Shown piece after piece: positions 1 to 11,928 of a stretch of DNA of 64,000 nucleotides. This DNA comes from Paratrimastix pyriformis (taxonomy: Eukaryota; Preaxostyla; Paratrimastigidae), in assembly GCA_027972325.1 (NCBI GenBank), contig JAPMOS010000049.1, positions 203,166-267,165 of the forward strand. Reading direction: 5' to 3'. Each line of letters opens with the position of its first letter. Within the stretch, counting starts at the first letter, position 1. Under the pieces are notes generated by a model. It made no database searches and was not told the origin of the DNA. It saw nothing but the letters and a program-made list of their open reading frames with translations. The translations under genes were made by a program, and so were the position numbers.

Positions 1-479
1 GGGATGGGGGGGAGGGCGATCATCAGAACGCGGGGAGAAGGGGTACAGCGGTATCGGTCAAGATGGCGCACCCAGATGCGATGTGTGTGTGCATGACCCC
101 GGGGGTGGAGGCATGGGACGGGGAGGGGTGGGAGGGGGATTTCGTAGCAGCGCCGGGGCCAATGGGGGAGGGGGGTCGCCCCTTGTCGTGGGGGGCGTGG
201 CGTGGCAGGGGTGTGCGGAGGTGGGGTACCCGCGGACTTGTGTGACCGCGGGTGGGTGGGATGCGGGGAGCCCGAGCAAAAACCATCGAGCCCATGGAGA
301 AACCAGACGTCACGAGGAGGGCCATCATCATCCGGCTGGGGGGGTGGGGGGGAATGAGGGGGTCCTTGCGGGCAGTGCGGATGGAAGGGCGCCATGAACA
401 TCCCGACGGGGGACGCGTGTGGGGGGCCGGCCCGCCGCTGGTGCTGCAGGTCTCACGGAGAGGTCCCGTGCGGGGCTCC
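1..479. other. gene-free window edge
   Basis: No supported gene. The stretch lies downstream of the phosphomevalonate kinase stop codon. It is GC-rich, G-heavy on the + strand, and holds only short open frames without recognisable motifs. A neighbouring gene may begin outside the window. Confidence 0.5.
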
Positions 480-2132
480 TCATGGGCGCTGCTGGCGCTG
501 GAGGTCTCTGATGTGCTGCTCGAAGGCCACCCGGTTGGTGGTCGGGTCGATGTCGCCGAAGGACAGGCCCGAGTCGGAGGCCTGGCACAGCAGCGGGATC
601 ACCGGGAACTGGGTCCACTCCCCCCACAGCCGCTCCACCTGCACAGGCGGGAAGGCGCCACGCGGCGGCAGGGAGTTGGTGAGGAGGCGATGCAGGGTGA
701 GGAGGGGGCGATGCGGGGCGAGGAAGGAGCAGGGAACTGGGCGATGTGGGCTTTGGTGGGAGGCGGACCTTGTGGCGGGCCCGGGGCGAGAGGCAGATCG
801 CGAAGATGGCATCGTAACCGCCAGCTGTGGCGAGGAGGACCCGGGGGGGCAGCCACAGCCACAGCCACAGCCACAGCCACAGCCACAGCCACAGCCACAG
901 CACACGCAAGGGAACAGATCGAATGAGAAGAGGAAAAGGAGAAGACGGCGTGTTCCCGTAGGCTGGTCCCTTGCCCGCACCTCGCCAGTGCAGCAGCTTG
1001 GTGTGTGCCTGACACGGTGCCATGCATCGGCTGTGGTGATCAGCTGGAAGGCTGGTGGGGGGGGGGACGGACCGCCCGGCACCCCGGCGCAGAGGACGCC
1101 CTCCTCCTCGGCGGTGACATCGAGCAGCGAGGTCAGCATGGGCGGCTCAATGGGCACCCCCGAGAGCACCCCCAGCTTGCGGAACCGGCGCCGGTACCGG
1201 GCGAACTCGGCGTGGAGCTGGCTGAGGGTCTCGACGACCTGCCCGCAGAACTGCTCCTCGCCCTCGCCGCACATCTGCTGGGGCACCTCGGCGGCCGTCC
1301 ATTGCTCGGGCGACCGCCGGGCGCACCAGTGCAGCACCCGGACGAAGGGCCAGCGGCGCTCCAGGTCGGTGGGCTCGCCCAACTCTTGGTCCTCCTCGGG
1401 GGCCTCCTCCTCGACGTTGCGCACGGCGATGGGCGCGTCGATGCCGCCCAGCAGATGCTCCAGCGGGTTGGCCGTGGCCGTCGCGGCGCTGTGGACCGCG
1501 ATGCCCAGCTGGCCCGGCAGGGGGGGCTCTGGCGGGGCCGGGGGCGCCGACTTGGGCTTGCGGGGCGCGGCGGCGGCTTGGGGGGGCCTGGCCATGGCCC
1601 CCATCAGATGCTCGAAGGGGTTAGCCCCGGCCGGGGGGGCCACCCGGGCGGGCACGAGCGGCACGACAAGGACCGAGGATGCCGAGATGGCCCGCCGCGT
1701 CTGAGCGTCCAGGTCGAGGGCGGGGGTGGCCTGGGCCGAGGGGGAGCCCCGGATGGGGGGCAGGGTGGGCGAGAGGCTGGTGGCCGGCGAAGGGATCTTG
1801 CGGAGCAGCGGGGGCAGGGCGCTCGAGCCGGTGGTGGTCGTCTCGGTCAGGTCGCTCTCGTCCTCGTCCGTGGTGGTCTCCTCGGGGTCTGAGAGCGGCT
1901 CCGCCGGTCGGACGCTGCCCACGGGGCGTCGGGGCCCGCGGGTCCCCCGCCGGCTGTGTTTGGGGCTCTGGTAGGCCCGGGGGCGGTGCAGGCTCAGGGT
2001 GGCCAGGGCCGAGAAGAGCCGCTGGATGGCCTGGTTGCTGTCCCACAGCTTCTGGAAGTGGGTCGCCGCTGCGGGGTGTGGTGGGGTGGTGGTGGGGAAT
2101 GGGCGGGTGAGCGGGAGTCAGGGCAGGAGGGC

Positions 2133-2181
<49 letters not shown>

Positions 2182-4168
2182 GGGCTGAGGCCAGCCAGGA
2201 CCGACCTGATCGGGCTTCAGGCTGCGCCACTGCTTGACGGCCCGCACCATGGAGGGCGTGTTGGCGCCGACGCAGACTGGGTGGGGCGGGCGGAGAGAAA
2301 AGGAGACGAGGGTGATTCCGGGTCCCGTGTGTCCGCCAAAACGTGCCGCCAGATTTCGGCCCATCCCATCCCCATCCCCATCCCCATCCCCATCCCCATC
2401 CCCATCCCCATCCCCATCCCATCATCCTGCTTTTGGTTACTTGGTGTGCTCAACATGGCTTGTCCATGTCCAACAGCAAGAACGAGGGGAAGTGATGACG
2501 ACCGGGGTGGTTCTGACCGGGGTGGTCGCGACGGGGGGGGATGCAGACCATCGCCCAGCAGGGAGGGTCATGCCCCGGGCAGGACAAACGGCACGGAGAC
2601 GTCGTCCCAGGGGCAGCTGGCCGTGTTGCCGTCCGGCCCGCAGCAGCACTGCACCAGGTCGGCACCGATGACCTCCACGTGTGGGCAGCTGCAGGGGACG
2701 CAGCTGGCGAAACCCGCGGGGGGGGGGGGGGGAGGGGGAGGGGGGGGGGGGTCGGAGAGCAGATAAAAGAGAATGATGGTCGTGAGCGGAAGAGGCGAGT
2801 CTGGGGGGAGATTGCAGGCGGATGGGCAGGCGGGTGGGCAGGCGGGTGGGCAGGCGGTGGGCAGGCGGGTGGGCAGGCGGGTGGGCAGGCGGATGGCAGG
2901 TGAAACGAGGCGAGGGGGGCGGGGTGGCCAGCGGACGTCGAGAATCCCCGAGACGGGCAGCTCGTGGGGTTCGCAAAGCACCGCCTGGGGGACCCCCAAC
3001 GGGTCGGGTGGGAACGCCGCGGATGGTGGTGGCGGCGGTGGCGGCGGCGGGATGGGGTTGGAGGTGGAGGTGGAGGGAGGAAAGAGGGGCTGCAGGAGGG
3101 AGGGGGAAAATCGGGTGTAGATCTGGGAGCCCCGGAAGGCGGCCGAGATGTCGAAGCCGCTGCCCACCCGGCCCTGGGCCACCGAGTGGACGGCCTGGGC
3201 GAGGCGGTACATGATCTCGATGGTCGAGGAGGGCACAAAGATCCGCAGGAGGGCCGCGCACAGGCTCGAAACCAGGGCGGCGCTGCTCCCAATGCCTGCC
3301 CCCGCGCCCGTGCCCCGAAGAGGCGTGTGAGACCAGGTCTCCATCCCACCCACCACCAGGCTGGAACCCCCCTGGCCACTCTTTCGCCCCTGCCGGCACT
3401 CCGGTCTTGGCGAGGGTATCGGGAAGGCAGACCGGTCTTGGCGAGGTGTCGGGGGTTGACCGAGGAGAAGCTTGGGAGGGAGGCGAGGACGGAGGGGGTG
3501 CGGGGGAGGTTTCGGCTTTGCAGCTACAACCCAGGGTCGATGTCACCGGTCAGAAACAGAAGACGAGTGAAAAAAATACTCGACGAACCAGCTCGTGTTG
3601 GGAGTAGAAGGCGTTGTCTGCCAGGGTGGTGATGGTGATCTCGACTGCCAGGTGGTGGGCGTAGGCTCGGCTGGCCTTGTCCAAGTTCAGCAAGGCCAAT
3701 GACTGTCGATAGAACTCATCCAATGACCATTGTTGAAGGTCACAAACTGCCCGGATAATGAGCGAAACGGCACTGTGGAAGGTGGTCATCAGATGCTCGA
3801 CATGGGGTGGGATTCGCCTAAAAGGCCACGGGTCCGTGAGAGGACGAGCACACATCGAACAGACGCAAGAGGAACCAGTGACAAAGACCGGTTTAAAAGA
3901 AATGTTTGGTCATAGGAAAATTGGGGGGAGACAAGATGAACGAGAAGGGGAATTTCTTCCCTGGGGAGAAACGATGGGATTGGGGTTCGAGTTTTTACTT
4001 GTACAGAAGATGTGAAAAGTGAGTCAACAGTCAGAACGATCCCTGAACCAAACCGGAAAATGGTGAAAAAGGGCAAAACATCCTCAAACCTGAGTAGGGG
4101 CGCTCTGTGATCAAATAGCTTCCGGTGAGAAGGACTTTGCCCGGGACACTGGCAGTGACGAGGAGTTG
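480..4168 (-). CDS. ERG8: phosphomevalonate kinase, multi-exon
   Basis: GHMP-family kinase that phosphorylates mevalonate-5-phosphate in the cytosolic mevalonate (isoprenoid) pathway. The exons, read on the minus strand, give the family landmarks in order. First is an N-terminal PGKVLLTGSYL segment near 4100-4150, then VDSLFTSSVQV near 3990 and a block ending TTLADNAFYSQ near 3600. The Gly/Ser-rich ATP loop GAGIGSSAAL follows near 3270-3300, then GSGFDISAAFRGS near 3130-3160, WDDVSVPF near 2600 and NTPSMV near 2250. The C-terminal GYDAIFAI block lies near 800-830, followed by a last exon with the TGA at 480. A Pro/Thr/Glu-rich insert (about 1400-1900) lengthens the protein beyond yeast ERG8. 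Introns carry (CCACAG)n, (GT)n, (CATCCC)n and an 11-bp minisatellite. The exon containing the start codon, upstream of 4168, was not resolved. The family assignment is secure; exact splice sites are inferred. Confidence 0.88.
853..902. repeat. (AGCCAC)n hexanucleotide microsatellite
   Basis: About eight tandem copies of a CCACAG hexamer, in the last intron of the phosphomevalonate kinase gene. Confidence 0.9.
2136..2180. repeat. (GT)n dinucleotide microsatellite
   Basis: About 22 GT units, intronic in the phosphomevalonate kinase gene. Confidence 0.9.
2358..2420. repeat. (CATCCC)n microsatellite
   Basis: About ten tandem CCCATC hexamers in an intron of the phosphomevalonate kinase gene. Confidence 0.9.
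2816..2893. repeat. GGTGGGCAGGC minisatellite
   Basis: An 11-bp unit repeated about seven times with small variants, intronic, close to a G-run at 2719-2750. Confidence 0.85.
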
Positions 4169-4688
4169 CTGTTCCGTTTGTTACCCGGCAAAGCGAAAAA
4201 GAGGAAACGAAGAACTTGGTCGGTGGAGCCGAGGGGAAAGCGTTATGAAGGCAAAAAATGCCTCCCATGAGTCTCTCGTCAATGACGTTTTGCCCTTTGG
4301 ATTGATCGGCATTCCATAGGCATCAGTTTTTTTCCGTTGACATTTTCTCTTGTGCAAGACATTTTCGATGCATTGAAGAATTCTTCTGTTTGACTCGGAA
4401 AAACCAATAGAAAACTCTGGACGCGAACACTCCTCTTGTCGTGCAACGCCGATTTTGAGTTCGCACGTGCGGCTACCTCGAATTACGAAGTGGATTTGCG
4501 TTTTCAGACGGGTACTTCGAAGGAATCTTCCTTCTTTCACTACTACCCTTTTCCCATACGAGTGGAAAGGTGTTTGAGACCCTACCGCGTCGAATTCCAC
4601 TTGTGGAAAACAACGAACATTGTTTCGAGAGCCTGTGGGAGGGACACTCAAAACAAGGTCAAGCCGGCGTCGGGCGGGCGGGCTGCAC
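4169..4688. promoter_or_regulatory. divergent intergenic region
   Basis: About 0.5 kb between the divergent phosphomevalonate kinase and amidohydrolase genes, clearly less GC-rich than its surroundings. It should hold both promoters and probably the unplaced first exon of the kinase. No defined motif was recognised. Confidence 0.4.
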
Positions 4689-6657
4689 ATGACATTATTT
4701 CTCCTGGCAATTTTCGGCCTATTTTTCGCCCAAAAAGCCATTGGTTCTCAAGATGAATCTTATCAGGCGAGCGTTGTCCAGTTTGCTCCTCAATGCAAGC
4801 CGCAGCCACCTCACTCGCGTTCCGAAGCCCTGGAAATGATGGGAGCGTCTTTGGCGGAGCTTGAGGTTTGGTCCTCGTGTTAGACACCGCACGCACAAAT
4901 CTTCGGGTTCACAGCATGATCTGGAAGCTGCCGCGGCGCTGCACACCGATCTTCTCGTGTTCCCTGAATACTCTCTCGTTTGCTCTGATTACCCTCGAAA
5001 CGCTACGGCACTTTTCTTGGAAGAATTTCCGCCATTGGTTTGTTCGTTTGGTCTCTCCCTCCGTGGGCACGGCTGACGGACGGCTCTGGTTTTGGCTCCA
5101 GGGATCACACCCCTGCTCGCAGTCTGACCCGGCCACCTCCATGATGGCCCGGTTGTCGTGCGCCGCACAGCGCGCTCACGTGGCGAGTGTCTTTCACCTG
5201 GGCGAAATCCTCCCCTGCCGCTCAGCCCCGGCATCGCGCTGCCCACCCGACGGCCGCTTTCTGGTCTGTCGTGTGCCGTCTTGGCGCGCCGGTTCTCATC
5301 TATCCTCTTCGCCTTGGAGCTTCCGGCTGCGGTGGCCTTTGCTGCCAACGGGACGGTCTGCCCTCCCGACCCGCCGGGTATCTGACACTCTCCACCTCCC
5401 CCCTCCTCCCCCTCCCTCCCTCCCTCCTCCTCCCCTCCCTCCACCAGTTTGTGGCCGTCTCGCACAAGCGACACCCATACGGGGGCGAGGCCTTTTCCAT
5501 GGACGGGGCTCCGCCGGCCGTCCAGGCCACCGATCGGGTGGTCATCGACCCCTCCGTGGTGGGCGTCCCCGTGGCGATGGCCGTCTGCTTCGACCTGCTC
5601 TTCGAGGAGCCCTTCATCAGCCTGGCCCGTCGAGGGGCCGTGCGTGACTTTGCCTTCCCCACCTGGTGGGTGAACTTCGGGAATTACTTCACCGCCACCC
5701 AGGTCTGCCAAACAGCTGCCTGCCGCCTGCCGAGACCCTGATTTCCCCCCGCGTAGTCCCAGCAGGGCTGGTCGCGCGTCATGGGCGCGAATCTGCTCGG
5801 GGCCAACACGGGCGCCTCGCCGGACTACTCCGGGTTCGGCATTTTCTCGCAGGGTCTGCAGCCTCTCAGGCTCTGGTGCCACAGGAATCTCTCTGACACG
5901 TCCCTCAGGCCGGGATCTCGTCTCGTCGTACGACCCTGTCGCCATCCGCCAGCACAGCATGCTCACGGCCCGGGTCCCCTTCCTCCCCCCGGTTCCACCA
6001 CCATCTTCGGGCCGCCCCGGTCCCCAGACCGACGTTCTGCCCTCCACCCCGCCAGGCCACCTGCCCTCGGGAGGCTCTTCAATCACCTTTCCGCATATCA
6101 CATCGCCCCCGATCCGTCCTCGCCCCGGGGGCCCGGCGATCTGTGTGGATGCGAGCTTCTCCCGACCCCTGGCGGGAGAGACCCTCCGCTGCTCGGCATG
6201 CATCGAAGCGTCTAGCAGCCACTCTGGCGATGAGAGCTACGTGCTCATTGCGGGGCTCTGGACGGCGGGCAACCTGCGGCCAGATCGACCGGGGGACTTG
6301 CCACCTGTTGGGCCCGCGATCGAGCTATCCTTCTGTGGGATCGTCGCACAGGGGAGCCAACCCGCAACGGCTGCCCAGCCGAGTTTGGCGCAGTGGAATG
6401 TGACCGCAGACTACACGTATCGGCCGGGCAAGGGGCCCCAGCAGAATCCGCAAATGTACTACCTCCCACTGATCAGCACCGGTCCTCCACCAAGTGCCTC
6501 AACGCTCACCACCAAAACGGTTGGCGGAGAAGGATGGTCCGAGGCGCATGCTCTACTGGTGTCAAATGAAGATCCCGAGTGGGTTTGGCACGATGAACCC
6601 TTCACAACCGCTGGCGTGTGTGGATTTCTTGAAGTGCCCCCAAGAACCACTCCTTGA
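4689..6657 (+). CDS. vanin/biotinidase-family amidohydrolase, secreted
   Basis: Nitrilase-superfamily C-N hydrolase of the biotinidase/pantetheinase branch. The start at 4689 gives a signal peptide (MTLFLLAIFGLFFAQKAIG) followed directly by ASVVQFAP, the usual N-terminal beta strand. Three catalytic landmarks are visible: Glu in VFPEYSL (about 4960), Lys in SHKRHPYG (about 5465), and Cys in AVCFDLLFEE (about 5590). Next come FPTWWVNFGNYFTATQ and, after a short intron starting GTCTG, GWSRVMGANLLGANTG, which match the conserved vanin core in order. At least five introns are inferred. The C-terminal region to the stop at 6657 is Cys-containing and less conserved; vanins carry a GPI signal there and none is evident. 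A hydrophobic stretch in another frame near 6660-6710 could be an alternative last exon. Substrate (biocytin or pantetheine) cannot be told from sequence. Confidence 0.8.
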
Positions 6658-7145
6658 TCCCTTTGCTCTTGCAGTTCTCTGGCTTTTCATTTTTCTTCTC
6701 CATTCGAAACAACGGCACAGCTCTCAAACCGTCGGTCAGTTCCGCAACCCAGTGCTTTTTGCGCACACAATGCCAAAGGCACAGAGGACGCCTCCTTCGC
6801 GCGATAAGGTTCTTTTGATTGTTCTCTCGTTGAAGAATTCGGTTTTTTTTTGGATGATTGCGCGCTAGGCCGAGCAAGAAGCTCGGAAGACCATGCTGCT
6901 CGTGAACATGGAGCACTGCGAAAACCCCACTTCAGCAAACCTTGTTCCTCTTTGCACGGCAGGGTCGAAGCTGAACGCCGGTACTGGTTCGTTACATTTA
7001 CCCTCTCGCCATCTTTGAATCTGAAACGCACACTCTTTCCAGGTGTTTCCACGTATTTTTCGCTCTTGGTTTGTGTGATTTTTTATGGCGTTTTCACCTA
7101 TCTTTCATCGGACACGCTTGCTCCTTGCGACAATTCCCTCAGAAA
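6658..7145. other. intergenic region
   Basis: About 490 bases between two + strand genes, relatively AT-rich with T-runs (6843-6850, 7079-7083). It probably holds the 3' UTR of the amidohydrolase and the promoter of the channel gene. No further gene supported. Confidence 0.4.
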
Positions 7146-8562
7146 ATGATGATGTGGATGTTCGTCTTGATGGGGCTCTTTGGCATCGGCATGATGATTC
7201 TGTACTATTTTATCAACCCATTCAACGTCAAGGACACCTCCGCTTGGTCTGGACACTTCCCTCTTTCTGGTCGGTAGCATCTTGTCCTCCCCGCGCATCA
7301 GGAACCAGGCCATTATTCGACTCTCTGTTGGTAACTACGTTGTGGGCCTCTCCGAGCGTTTCAACGTGACCCGCAATCTGCCCGACGATGCCACTGCGGC
7401 CTCCTTCCCCGGGGGTGTCATCCCCGACCCGATCTCCTACCCCTGGTACTTCGCCTTCCTGGATATCGGCGCGGTGGGTGTGTTCATCATCATGGTGCAG
7501 TTCTTCACGTCCCGGATCGGGGCCATTGCCGAGAAGGCCGATGAGAACACCATCTCCGTGGAGGATTACGCCGTGGCCGTGGAGGAGCTTCCCGCCGGCC
7601 TGCACGAGGCCAAGCCCATTGCGGACTTCTTCGCCCAGTACGGCGAGGTGCACAGCGTGCTGCTGTGCTTCAACATCAACGGCTGGATCCAGAACCAGCG
7701 CTCTCTCGACGAGGCCTACGTGCACGTCCGTTGCTCCCCCGAGCCCGTCCCCCCATGCCCTTGCCCTTGCCCTTGCCCTTGCCCTTGCCCTTGCCCCCTG
7801 CTCCCCATGTCCCTGCCCCTCTGCACTCCTCAAAGACCCCGTGCGACCTTGGTCACATCTCCCATCTTTGCCTCTCTGTGTGCTGCCGCAGTATCGCAAC
7901 GAGTACGAGGAGATGTGGGCGTACGACAAGACGGTCAAGGTCCCCCCGCCCGTGACCTCGGTCCCCCGCGAGGTCCGCCCAATCGGAGATGGAGATCAAA
8001 CTCCCCCACACAAGATCACACCACACACAACACAACACACAACACAACACCGCACAATGACACACCGCACAATGACACACCGCACAATGACACACCGCAC
8101 AATGACACACCGCACAATGACACACCACACAATGACACACCACACAATGACACACCACACAATGACACACCGCACGCCCATCGCCCATCATATTTCTTCT
8201 GATGTTGCCCGGCGCACAAATTGACCACGTACGCCACCTCATCCACCATTTTCTGGGGGTTTGGGCCCACTTTGCGCAGATTGACCCCACGTACGACACC
8301 TCGGAGGACAAGTGCTTCACCAAGTTCTCCCGGGCGCTGGGCCTGAAGAAGGACCTGACGGCCTGGAAGAAGAAGATGGTCAACCTGGTCGCCGGCCGCC
8401 AGGAGTTCGCCCTCAAGAAGGGCGACCCCGCCAAGAAGGCCTCCGCCCGTCCGTACTGACGCCCTCACTGCCTCCGCGCCCTTCTTTGATGTCCGGCATG
8501 TCCGGCATCTCCTCCGCCCCCATCATCATCGCCATCATCCAGTCATCATCATCATCATCATC

Positions 8563-8607
<45 letters not shown>

Positions 8608-8679
8608 GCCATCATCATCATCATCGCCATCATCATCATCATCGCCATCATCATCATCATCGCCATCATCATCATCATC

Positions 8680-8710
<31 letters not shown>

Positions 8711-8721
8711 TCATCGCCATC

Positions 8722-8786
<65 letters not shown>

Positions 8787-11700
8787 GCGATTATCATCAC
8801 CACCATCATCATCATCATCATCATCATCGCCATCATCATCATCATCGCCATCATCCAATCTCTTCGGGTCGGGGGTCGGCGCAGGGATGGCCTTCGTCAT
8901 CTTCCAGAAGTCTGCCGATGCGCGGAAGTGCCTCGACGCCTACAAGACCGCCACCAACGAGGGCTGCTGCGGCCGCTTCTCCCAGGTGGCAGGGTCCGCC
9001 CCCCCCCCCCCCTCCTCCCCTGTCTGTGCTCTGTCTCTCTGACTGTGCTGTCCGTCTGGCCTCTGTGTCTTGGCTCACCTCACCCGGTTGGTGCGCCGGT
9101 CCGGTTGGGTGAAATGCAGGCAGTTCAAGTGGGAGGGCATGGAGTATCCCATCAACGTGCACTCGCCCCCCGAGGCCACCGACGTCAAGTGGGAAAACCT
9201 CCACAAGCGCGGCCTGAACGCCTTCATCCGCAAGCGCGTCGCCGACTGCTTCACGATCGTCCGCAAGCGCTGCTCGGCCCACCCACCCACCCACTCCAAT
9301 CATCATCAAATCGCAATCATCATCATCATCAAATCGCAATCATCGGCAAATCACCATCATCCACCGCTCTGTTCCCTCCAGATCCTCTGCGGCCTCGGGA
9401 TTGGCGCCTTCTTCGGGCTCATGTGGCTGAAGGACAACGCGGCCGACAAGGTGGCCGGCTTCGTGGGCGGCGGGGCGATGGGCACGATCGGGGTCTCCAT
9501 CGGCTACTCGGTGATCGTCTTCGTTATCGGGTTCCTGCTCAAGTTCCTCCTCGGCCGTCCGCGCGCCACTCCCCACCCCTTCCCCACCCGCACTCCCCCT
9601 ACTTCAACCGCCACAAGGACACCAACAACCACACAACCACAAGGACATCAAAAACCCACCTCGTCGCCTACCTCCCGCCTCAACATTATCACCACCCATC
9701 GCATCCATAGAGTTGCACGAAAAAAGCTGCTTTCTTCTTCTTTTTTCTTTCTCCACTTTCTTTCTACTTTTTTTTCTCCACCCAAGAAAGACCTCTCGCC
9801 TCGAATCCCAGACCGCTCCTCGTGACCAAACACAACGACAAAAAATTTACTTTTTTCTTTCTCACTGTTTTACAACTTTCGTGCAACTCTCATGCATCCA
9901 CCATCATATCATCATCATCACTCATCCCCGCACGCCCCCCGTAGAACTGGCGGCCTTCGAGTGCGCCCACACCCGTTCGGACGCCACGACGGACCTGGTG
10001 GAGAAGCTCTGGATTGCCAACTTCTTCAACTCGGCCGGCACGCTGTTCATCTTCTCGGCCATCTTCCCGCCCATCGACTGGGTGGCCGAGGAGGCCCGGC
10101 TGCCCACCTCGCGCTTCCTGCGGTATCCCTGGTTCCTCAACACGGCCACCTCGCTGGCCATGGTCATCATCTCCGATTGCGTCCTGGTCCGCGCCGCTGC
10201 CCCTCGTTGTCCGCTTCTTCGTCATCTTTCATCATCCAGTCGTCATCAGCATCATTCAGTCATCGTCCAGTCATCATCATCCAATCATCATTCAATCATC
10301 CAATCACCACCAGCATCATCACCATCACCAGCATCACCCGTTGCATCACCCGTTGCATCACCCGTTGCATCACCGTTGCATCACCACCCATCCATCGGCA
10401 TCAGCCTCCTCATCCCTCTGCGACCATCCATTTCGACTGACTGCGGTGCTGGTTTGCGGGTCGGGATGGGATGGGGGGGTTCTTCGCACGGGCAGAACGT
10501 GATCATGGACACCTTCAAGCCGGTCGACCTGGTGCTCTTCTGGCTGGCCCGCGCCCGCGCCACCACCCAGACCGAGATGAACCAGGCATACGCCCGCCCC
10601 GAGTGGGACGTCCGTTTCCCCTGCCCCCCCCCCCCCCAGCCATCCGTATCCCCCCACAAATTCAACTGTTTCCGCTTGGACATTGCCCCCCGGATGTCGA
10701 AATTCCGTTATTTTTTTTTTTTTTTGCACTCCATGGCCACCTGCCCCTCCTGCCCGGCGCCTCACCTTCTGCGTCCCGCTCTCCCCCATCTGTCACGGCG
10801 CAGCTGGCCACGCTGCTTGGCGCCCTGCTGAAGATGGTCGTCGTGGGCCTGTTCGTCTGCATGCTGGTGCCCATCGTGCTGCCCGTCATCGCCGTCTTCC
10901 TGCTGCTCTACTACTGGATCGCCAAGTACAACCTCCTCCGCCGGTCCGCAGGCACCGCCCGCCCGCCCGCCCGCCCGCCCGCCCGCCATCAGGGCCGTGG
11001 CAACATGTCATGATCTCCAGGGACACAAATCGCGGCATGATTTGGTGATAAGCTGAGGGACCGACCTGAAGGCTCCCGAGATCGATTTTCCAAAACAAAA
11101 CAAAAACAAAACCCCCTCATCCTGGCGAGTTCACCCGCTCCCTCGGACTGGTGCTTCCATGCCTTCTTGGCCACCTCTCTGCGACACGCCCCCCAACCCA
11201 CATCCATCCCGCATCCTGCGGGGCCCTTCTCATTCTCACCTCTCTTTGGGCTGGGCCGGCTCTGTCTGTGGGAATGGGGGGGCGCCTGCGCAGGTCGAAG
11301 AAGCCCGTCGCCTACTCGATGGACGTGGCCGCCCACGTGACCAAGGTGCTCAGCCTGGCCTTCCACCTGCACTGCATCAGTCCGTCCGGCCTGCCCCTCT
11401 GCTCCCGCACTCCCTCCATCTCCACTGCGACCACCTGAGCCACTCCCCGTTGCCCACCCTGCCTGGCCGTCATCCCATCCAGCCCCATCCCGGCCCCATC
11501 AGCCACACGCCACACATCCCGTCCCGCGGCCGTGTGCCCTTGCAGAAACCGACCATCTTGCGCACTGCCCACCGCACGGCTCCTTCCTGTGCGACCTGAT
11601 CACCCAATAACACGCACTCTCCCCTCCCTCCATCCCGGCCAGTCGCCATTATCGTCTACTTCCTGGAGGTGGGCCTGAACTGGGATCTGATCCAGGAGAA

Positions 11701-11897
11701 CTGGCGCATCCCCGTCGAGGGCTTCTCCTCGGGCCCCGAGATCAACGGCGCCGCGGGCAGCATCGCCGGCTGGATCATGACCGGCTTCTACGCGGTGGTG
11801 CTGCTCATCTGGGTGGGCCGCTTCTTCTGGTCCCACCGCAAGTGCGACTGCTGCAACAAGCGCGCTGCCGCGTCCTCGTCCTCCATCGCCCCCGTCC

Positions 11898-11928
<31 letters not shown>

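Noticed and set aside
8050-8175. Possible CRISPR array (regular short repeats)
   Set aside because: Units are 15 bp and directly adjacent with no unique spacers, in an intron of a eukaryotic gene.
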